From Hanleya hanleyi (Eukaryota; Mollusca; Polyplacophora; Lepidopleurida; Hanleyidae), in NCBI GenBank assembly GCA_036873755.1, contig JAVTVY010019017.1, positions 1 through 64,000 of the forward strand: 64,000 nucleotides of DNA, given 5' to 3'. Positions 35,901 to 44,900 of the stretch are shown in pieces. The first letter of the stretch is position 1. Each line of letters opens with the position of its first letter. The notes below the pieces were generated by a model. It did no database searches. It saw nothing but the letters and a program-made list of their open reading frames with translations, and was not told the DNA's origin. The translations under genes and the position numbers were made by a program.

Positions 35901-38900
35901 CCCCCACAACCAAACTGTTTGTCACCATATGAGTGAAATTACCTTGAATGTGTCATTAAACAAAATCCCTCCCCCAAACTTTGTAAAATGTGGATATACT
36001 CACCGAGCAGCGTGAACAACCATGCAATATCTTATTGAGGCAATTGAACAACTTGGCCATACACTTTGTTTCAATCATTACATGAGCTGGGTGAAATGGA
36101 CAATTTCTGTTCTTTTCAGGTCAGTGTTGTTGGGGACACCATCAATGTGTCCGGTCAGTCCAATTGTACTCCTGTCAAAGTTCCAGAGTGTCGACTGAGC
36201 GACGACCTAGGAGGATTGTTTGAGAGAACGGCATTCAGTGATGTCACACTGTGTGTCCATGGCAGGGAATTCCAGGCCCACAAGGCTGTTTTAGCAGGTA
36301 AAATACATTACAGGCTTTTCCAGAATTACATAGAGGCTGGTGTGGAACGGTTATACTAAGCCGAGAACTAAGATACAAAAATTATGTACAAAATATTTAC
36401 ATTTTCATCAATACATAGACAAGCTGTCAGAGAATACTATTTCTATCACCAGGCCAGGTGGTTCCTGTAGTGAGCTAATCTGTAGTACAGGTATACAGGG
36501 ATTCATATAAGTCCAAATTTTTACTACCCAATACAAAATATTTGAGTTTTTTTAATGCTCAAATTGAGTTTTTCCAAGTTTTACGGCTCACCCACAATTT
36601 GAGATTGAGTTTTTGGATATTTTAAACACCCTACCAATTAAGATATTAACAAATAATTTCTGTAATACTGGTAACATGTTTTATGTAGTTCTTACGTATG
36701 ATAGATATTTATAATGAAATAACGAAATAAAATTTTAAATAGTTTTCTGTTGGTTAATTTTTAACTTGAGAAATATACTGGAGAGATTAAATTTGGACAT
36801 AAATTAAAAACATTGTGTGACAGAAAAGAATGTTGTTTATCCAATCTAGTCTACTGATACATGTACTATAAGGAATTTGTAGAAAAAAATAGAGCTAAAA
36901 AATAATCGATTTCAAGCCCATGGTATTGTTTGTAGGAAATCAAACCTTGGGTTTTTTTTCAACTTGATTATTTGATACAACAAAGTTACCTCCCTTGGAC
37001 CTGACACCTCGTGTCTGCAGCAACAACAACAGCGACCAGAGGTCACAAACTTTCAAAGATAATTATCATATAACGCTTGCAAGAGATGCTATAAAATTCT
37101 TACATCACCAGGTGACTTCCAGAGAAGATCTAGCATCTCTCAAGAATGGGGAATCTTGAACTCTCACTTCAACTTTACGTGCCTTGCCGTCAAACTTCAG
37201 AAAAAAATAGTCAGTAAATCCCGCCACCTCTCGTCGAGCTACATTTACTTCGGCCCCGGTAATTTCTTGATGCTCACTGGCTAACGACTACGAATTCTGA
37301 TTATGCGAAGTCATTGAATCGGCAATTCCCGGAATCGGCTTTTCCCGGTCCCAAATATATATCTCCAAAACCTTATTTGTTGCTTTCCATCGAATATTGC
37401 TAGTAACTGAAAGCATACATCGAGGTGGAATCGAGAAGAACTCGCGGAGACGGAAATTATTTCCAGAACTGAAAATCCCCAAATGTTCGAAACCAGATTG
37501 TCAAAGGATCAGTGATGGTTTTAACATCATTGAAATAATTTGCACCATTTCGAGGATCGAGTTTTCGTCAAAAATATTGAGTATTTCTAGTCCAAAACGT
37601 ACACTTTGGAGTTTTTTAGCCACCATCACCACCATCACCAGATGGTGGGCTGTTTAAATCGCTTTTCGTCCGTGGTCCGTCGTCCATCCGTAAACAATTC
37701 TTGTTATCGCGATTTCTCAGGAACTACTTTATGGATCTTTCTCAAATTTGGTACACAGGTTCCCCTTGGGGTCTAGTTGTGCAAGATACCTTTTCTGGTC
37801 CGATTCGAAAATCCAATATGGCCACCAGGCAGCCATCTTGGATTTCCCCATGAAACCTTGTTATCGCGATTTCTCAGGAACTACTGCATGGATCTTTCTC
37901 AAATTTGGTACACAGGTTCCCCTTGGGGTCTAGTTGTGCAAGATACCTTTTTAGTCCGATTCGAAAATCCAATATGGCCACCAGGCAGCCATCTTGGATT
38001 TCCCCCTTGAAACATTATTATCGCGATTTCTCAGGAACTACTTCATGGATCTTTCTCGAATTTGGTACACAGGTTCCCCGTGGGATCTAGTTGCAAGATA
38101 CCTTTTCTGGTCCGATTCGAAAATCCAATATGGCCACCAGGCAGCCATCTTGGATTTCCCCATGAAACCTTGTTATCACGATTTCTCAGGAACTACAGCA
38201 TGGATATTTCTCAAATTTGGTACACAGGTTCCCCTTGGGGTTCATTTGTGCAAGATACCTTTTCTGGTCCGATTCGAAAATCCAATATGGCCACCAGGCA
38301 GCCATCTTGGATTTCCCCATGAAACATTGTTCATTCCTGAGGAATCACGATAACAAAGTTGCATGTCATTTCTAACAAAGTGGAGAAGATAGAAATGACA
38401 GGGTACTGTTCCACTAATACGGTAATCCCCCTTCCATTTCTCAGGAACTACTATGGATCTATGGTACACAGATTCCTCTTGGGGTCTAGTTGTGCAAGAT
38501 ACCTTTACTGGTCCGATTCGAAAATCCAATATGGCCAGCAGGCAGCCATCTTGGATTTCCTCATGATACCTTCTTATGGCGATTTCTCAGGACCTACTTC
38601 ATGGATCTTTCTCGAATTTGGTACACAGGTTCCCCTTGGGGTCTAGTTGTGCAAGATACATTTTCTGGTCCGATTCGAAAATCCAATATGGCCACCAGGC
38701 AGCCATCTTGGATTTCCCCATGAAACATTGTTATCGTCATTTCTCAGGAAGAAGTGCATGGATCTTTCTCAAATTTGGTACACAGGTTCCCCTTGGGGTC
38801 TAGTTGTGCAAGATACCTTTTCTGGTCCGATTCGGAAATCCAATATGTCCACCAGGCAGCCATCTTGGATTTCCTCATGAAACTTTATCGCGTTTTCTCA

Positions 38901-41900
38901 GGAACTACTTCATGGATCTTTATCAAATTTGGTACACAGGTTCTCCTTGGGATCTAGTTGTGCAAGATACCTTTTCTGGTCCGATTCGGAAATCCAATAT
39001 GGCCACCAGGCAGCCATCTTGGATTTCCTCATGCAACTTTATCGTGTTCCTCAGGAAGTACTGCATGGATCTTTCTGAAATTTGGTACACAGGTCCCACA
39101 TGGGGCCTAGTTGTTCAAGATACCTTTTTTGGTCCGATTCGAAAATCCAAGTTACGCTTCAAATTAATATGATATTTCGGAGTTGTGACGTTGCATCACA
39201 AGAGTCATTACAAGAGTATTTCTTCGAGTTTTCTTTAGTCCATGCAGTTTGCAAGTGAACTGCCCCACCGTTTCGTCTGCCGGGGGTCGGCTACATGAAG
39301 GGACGTCACTCTTGTGACACAACGTCACAACTCGACAACTGTAGACTACTGCATGTTTCGATCCAAGGTAGATAATCAGGATTCAGACACTTTCGAAGTT
39401 TCAAATTTACTGCGCGGACCGGATCCCTTCAGTATTAAGTATTGTACCATCATACTATTTTCGAGCATGGTATCTTGAAAGATATGTCTCAAACTAGCCC
39501 AGTAAACAGAACAGAATTGGCATTCGTTCCTAATTATAAAATCTTAAGTATGTTTCATAGCTCATGCCAAAGTGTCAAAGAGATATTTGTCTTCGCTTTC
39601 AGTACCCAATGATGACACGTGCAAAAATAAAAATAAAAAATAAAAAAAATACTACAAAACGAAGACGAAGGATCCTCTGTACATGTACATTCACTTTCAG
39701 ACTAACTTGTAGTCTTGTACTATAACAACCGACATAGTACAGTTTCTAGAAATCTTGAAACTCCTGAAACTTAGAAAGATATCTTGGTGTTTTCCAGTGT
39801 CCCTTTTTCGATCTTTTTCGCTCAGATTCGAAATTCTGTAAACAAAAGTAACAATGGACAAAAAGATCCTCTTGTCATTAGCTTACAATTATCGGACAAT
39901 GGTGGGCGCCAAGATCCTTCAGGATCTCTCATTACTGTCTGTATTCAGTTTTTGACTTCTTCTTTTCTTACTGACGTCTATGAATCCCTGGTATATATAC
40001 TGGTGATGAGCATAGTTAATATTGAATAAATCTGCTCTTTGTGGGAAACAGAACAGAAGCTCAGTAATGGAAGAAGTGGCATGAGTGGAGAAGATAGAAA
40101 TGACAGGGGTATACTGTTCCACTAATACGGTAATCCCCCTTTCGAAATTCAGTCACCCCCAACTTTGGGGACAAAATTCAATCGGCTCTTCTAATAAATT
40201 TAACCACCCCCGAAAATCATTGAAATAACTGAGAAATAATGGATTGTATGCATGATTTTGAACAATTTTGTAAACTTCCTGTTCTAATAAAATTGATCAC
40301 CCCCATATTTTATATTATGAGAAACGTCAGTTTCTGTAATTGACAGGCCTTCAAGTGCCTCCTATATTTTCCTATATTTTTGAGTCATTCCTATATTTTA
40401 CTCAAAACCTCCTATATTTTGAGGTTTTTTCTCATGAAAAGTTTCATCAATGCTCTGTAATGAGTCAAACTGACATGAGGAAATACATTTCAGAAATTTT
40501 TTTTCGCCTCGCTACACTCGACAAATATGAAAACATTCCAATCTCTATGCTGAATCAAACAACAGTCAGAACAGATCACATGAAAGACCACCACTATGGC
40601 CGCATTCAGTGAAAGTAATTGGATGAAACACCAGAAAACTACCAACTTTGGAACATACAATGTAGTACAGACCTGTCTTACACTCCTTTATTTCCTATAT
40701 ATTCCTATATTTTATTTAGAAAATTCCTATATTTCTCCTATATTTTTGCAAATTTCCTTCTATATTTTCACTGTGAGCCACTTGCAGGCCTGGATTGAAT
40801 TATTACAGGGATTCTTGTGATGGTGGGCCAAGCTATGTGTACATATACTACCTGGAACAATCTCCGATCATTTTAACAGGAACAAGCTGTTAGTATGCTG
40901 GAAAAATGAATACCTCCCCCCACCCCCGCTTATTAAAATACACTTTGACATTTGGAAAATACATCCGTGGCACAGGCTGCAGCGAAAGTCTTTGAATAGA
41001 ACTTCCTTAATCATATATAATATTTTTTTTATATAATTTCAGCTCGGTCACCAGTGTTTAATGCCATGTTTGAACATGAAATGGAGGAACGAAATAAGGT
41101 AAAGTAAGAAAACATTCTTTAGGATACCTGCCCATGAGAATTACAAATATTTTATTTTGGTTTCATTTCTTGTTAATATCACCAGTCACAAACCTATTTT
41201 AATGACTTGGGAATATCTGTCTACAATTTCCACAAATGATCCGATAGCTCGTGTATGCCTCACATGGGTGATATTCCAGACTATTCTAGTCCAGGTTAGA
41301 GTGGGAAGTTAAGAGAAACAAGGAAATTGAAAATATATATTTCAGCTCTGAGGTATGTGTTATGTGTCTCTTGTACGAAGAGTCTCGCATTGACAATGTG
41401 TGTTTTCCATTTTCAGAATCGTGTGGAAATATTGGATGTTGACCATGAAGTCATGCGAGAAATGTTAAGGTTTATCTACACGGGGAAAGCCCCTAACCTA
41501 GAGCGGATGGCGGATGATCTGTTGGCAGCGGCAGACAAGGTATATGTTGCTCTGTCTCAATCTGATCTCTAGTTTATAAGAACCGGTTCAATTCTGGTAT
41601 ATTATTTTCTACTAAAATTAATATGCCTCGAGTCCTGTATAAACTTTTGCATCCTCGTGCACAAACACATGTACCTGATGCAACCCAGTTTATCTGCAAC
41701 CCAGATTTGCTTAATTATTCACTGCCGGTCAGGGTATATTAAATCGCTTTCTGTGCATACATGTGTGCAAGCATGTGTCACAAATTCTTTTTAGCATGAT
41801 AACTTTGAAATCATTCAGTCAATCCACTCGAAATGTTCACATTACATATATTGGGCAAGTAGATCTCACTCTATTGATATTGAGGTCAAAGGCCAATGCC

Positions 41901-44900
41901 ACAGCATCCCATTGTTTTCTAGGAGAAAGGTCAAGGTCATAGCCCTCCAAAACTGATGCTAGCTGGTCTATGCTATGTCTTCTTCACATGGCAGTGTGAC
42001 TAATGTCACAGGACCTACGAAGTAGGGTAGGCATTAGGACTCCGACACGTACTGAACTCTTGGAAATCACCCAGCCCCAAGTTCAAATCCTGCCAATATT
42101 AAGATGGGGACAGGAAAATCGACAGATTGGTTGCTGATATAATCCCAAAGATGCCAAAGATTATCCACACTTGGACTCTGGACCAGCTGACCAAGTGATA
42201 TAGAATTTCTACGTCTTTGTGTGTGTGTGCGTCTCAAATTTTTGTTAGTAAAATAACTTACTTTTGATATTCTTAGCCATTGACTGTTATCAGAAGTAAG
42301 ACACTTGAGCATGTCTGGGCATATTTGTCCCTGGGAAATTTTCTCTCTGTCTCATTATTGAATATACTGTGATATATCAATGGATGGGCCTTTATTTAGT
42401 GGTTTGTACCCCAGTATTGAGACTAATCTCATCAACATGATTATCACACAATGGTACATGTAAATCGGCTGTACTTGGAACTAAAATTTATTGCTTAAAA
42501 TGCATGTGAATAGTGACATTGATCATATGTAAATTCATTGCATTCATTTATTTGTTGCTACTTTGAATGGTTCGAATTCCCATCAGCACAAAATAATTCA
42601 TGAGAATTCAACAGATTTCTGTACAGTTTTAGCAATCAGTATGAAATGATAGCTTTGGATTCCCGTGCATTTCTGTAGAGTTGGATTGCAAGAATCTGGA
42701 TTGCGATGAAAACAAATAGACGATGTACCATAAAATCTTAACCAGTGGACTGGAGCAGATGTGAGCTCACAGCAATTGGTTTTACTACATCAGCTTGATG
42801 AACATAGCACCACAGTGGTCATGGTGGTACCGATGTGAAGAAATTTTCACATATTCCCTGCGTGAAAACACTATACATTGTATCATTTTAAACCGAATTG
42901 GACAACTTCCACCCCTTGTTCAATCTGCATAGTGGGACAATTATCCCATCACATTGAAATTCTTCCATCATGTATTTATTATACTCTAGCGGGGAAATGA
43001 ACGCTTATACTCAGGCGTAGCTAATAATTTGATGTATGTTGTTCATGAACGTTGGAAGGTGCATCTGGTATACTTCCCACCTATCAACCAAGATTACAAT
43101 TTAGGGGTATCCCCCAGTCTTGGAACTGTGATATTCCCTGTCCTGTTTTCCTATCATGGCTGTTGTACATGTTGAATGTCACTTGACCATTAGAATGGTA
43201 AATGTGCAATTGTACTAAGAGAACTGGCAGACTGAAGGTTATGGCCAGTCCATTGTGCAGTTAGATATTTGGGATGATATTCTTGTATTTGAACTTATAT
43301 CTTTAAAGATTTCCTAATTCACTGATCTTGTACTTGCAGTATGCTTTGGAAAGATTGAAGGTGATGTGCGAGGAAGCTTTGTGTTCTAATTTAACCATTG
43401 AAAATGTTTGTGAAGTGTTAGTTCTGGCAGACTTACACAGTGCAGACCAGTTGAAATCTCATGCCATAGACTTTATCAATTGGTAAGTATGTTGTGAAAC
43501 ACAGAAAATATGTCCTACCATCATGACCATACAGATTTAATAAGGAGGATTTGAGGGCTTCCATAGACTTCATTCTTTAACATATAATGTGATCTGCACC
43601 AACTTGACTACCGGGGATTATACATGAACCATCTGATGCAACACAATTGAATATACTAGCGATTATCCAGTTATTCAGCTTAGGGCTGTTCCATTTAAAA
43701 AGATGTACCCCCCCAGGAAGGGAAACTTTGTACACCCCAACCACCAATATATGCAAATTAATTCTCCTTGCCTCCACCAAGCACAGCAAATAAATGTCCA
43801 GTACAACCTGGGAGAGAAGCATTTTTTTTTTTTCATCATAGCAGCCCACCCACCCACATTTTCTATTTGGAAGGGAAAAGGCACCCACCCATTGCGCACG
43901 CACTGCTATTGTTCAAAATGTAAACATAAACAGTCCACATGAGTATTCATTGATAGAGGCCTATCATCACACTTCCCCTTTGGATTTGCCCAGGACCACG
44001 TGATGTCACGATGTACCGTGAATATTTTCAAGAAGGCCGTTACAAGACATATTTGCAAGTGATTAGTATTTCGCGTTCGTTGAATACATATTGAATAAAA
44101 TAATGTCTCACCTTTGAAGGTTTGGACATGTTGTCCCAAGCCCTCCCGCCTCAACCATTCATTCGCCAACAGATTTACAATCCCAGTCCGCCATTTTACC
44201 CTGAATTTTCAAGGCTGAACGGAAAACCATGGAAATATTTCCGAAAGGAGTAAAGGGCCCGCGCCCATTCTTTGTTTTCACGGGAGACTACTCCAAACAG
44301 CCGGAAGTCGCCAGAGCGCAACGAAGAATGTTGAGGACCGGATAAAGCTCGTTTTCCGCGATTTTTCACATCAATTTCCATTAAAAAGGAATGCCTTTCC
44401 AAATAACAAAGTACATATTGGTAAAAGAGGGCCCACCCATAGAAGCAATATTTTTACAGGCTTAAACAATCACCAAGAGAAGCAATTTATTACCTGGAGG
44501 GACCACCAAGAGATTTCTATTCTGGACAACCCCACCCACCAATATATTATTAATTTTTTTCCCTTCCTGGGGGGGTACATATAATTTTTCAAATGGAACA
44601 GCCCTTAGTAAAATTCCATTGACAAAACCAATCCTTCCAGTCATATCAAGAACGAGTATGTCTACATGTAGGCACACCAAACTTACATCACAAATGTGTG
44701 TTGTCACCAACAGAAGCCTATTGAAAATCAGTGAGATTGACCTTTTTCAGGTCACCAAGGTAAACTCTCACCATGTAAATATCTGAAGAATGAATTTCCA
44801 TCGGTGCACCACGAGGGTAGAATTTCGACTAGAATCCGAGAATCGATTCGCGCAAAGACTCGCCTGAAATGGAACTTGGACGAATCCAACTAAATTTGTG

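Noticed and set aside
37748..39172. Many overlapping open frames such as [16 protein letters not shown] and [17 protein letters not shown]
   Set aside because: They repeat every 157 bp and shift frame at each unit; both are translations of the same tandem repeat in two frames, with no coding signature.
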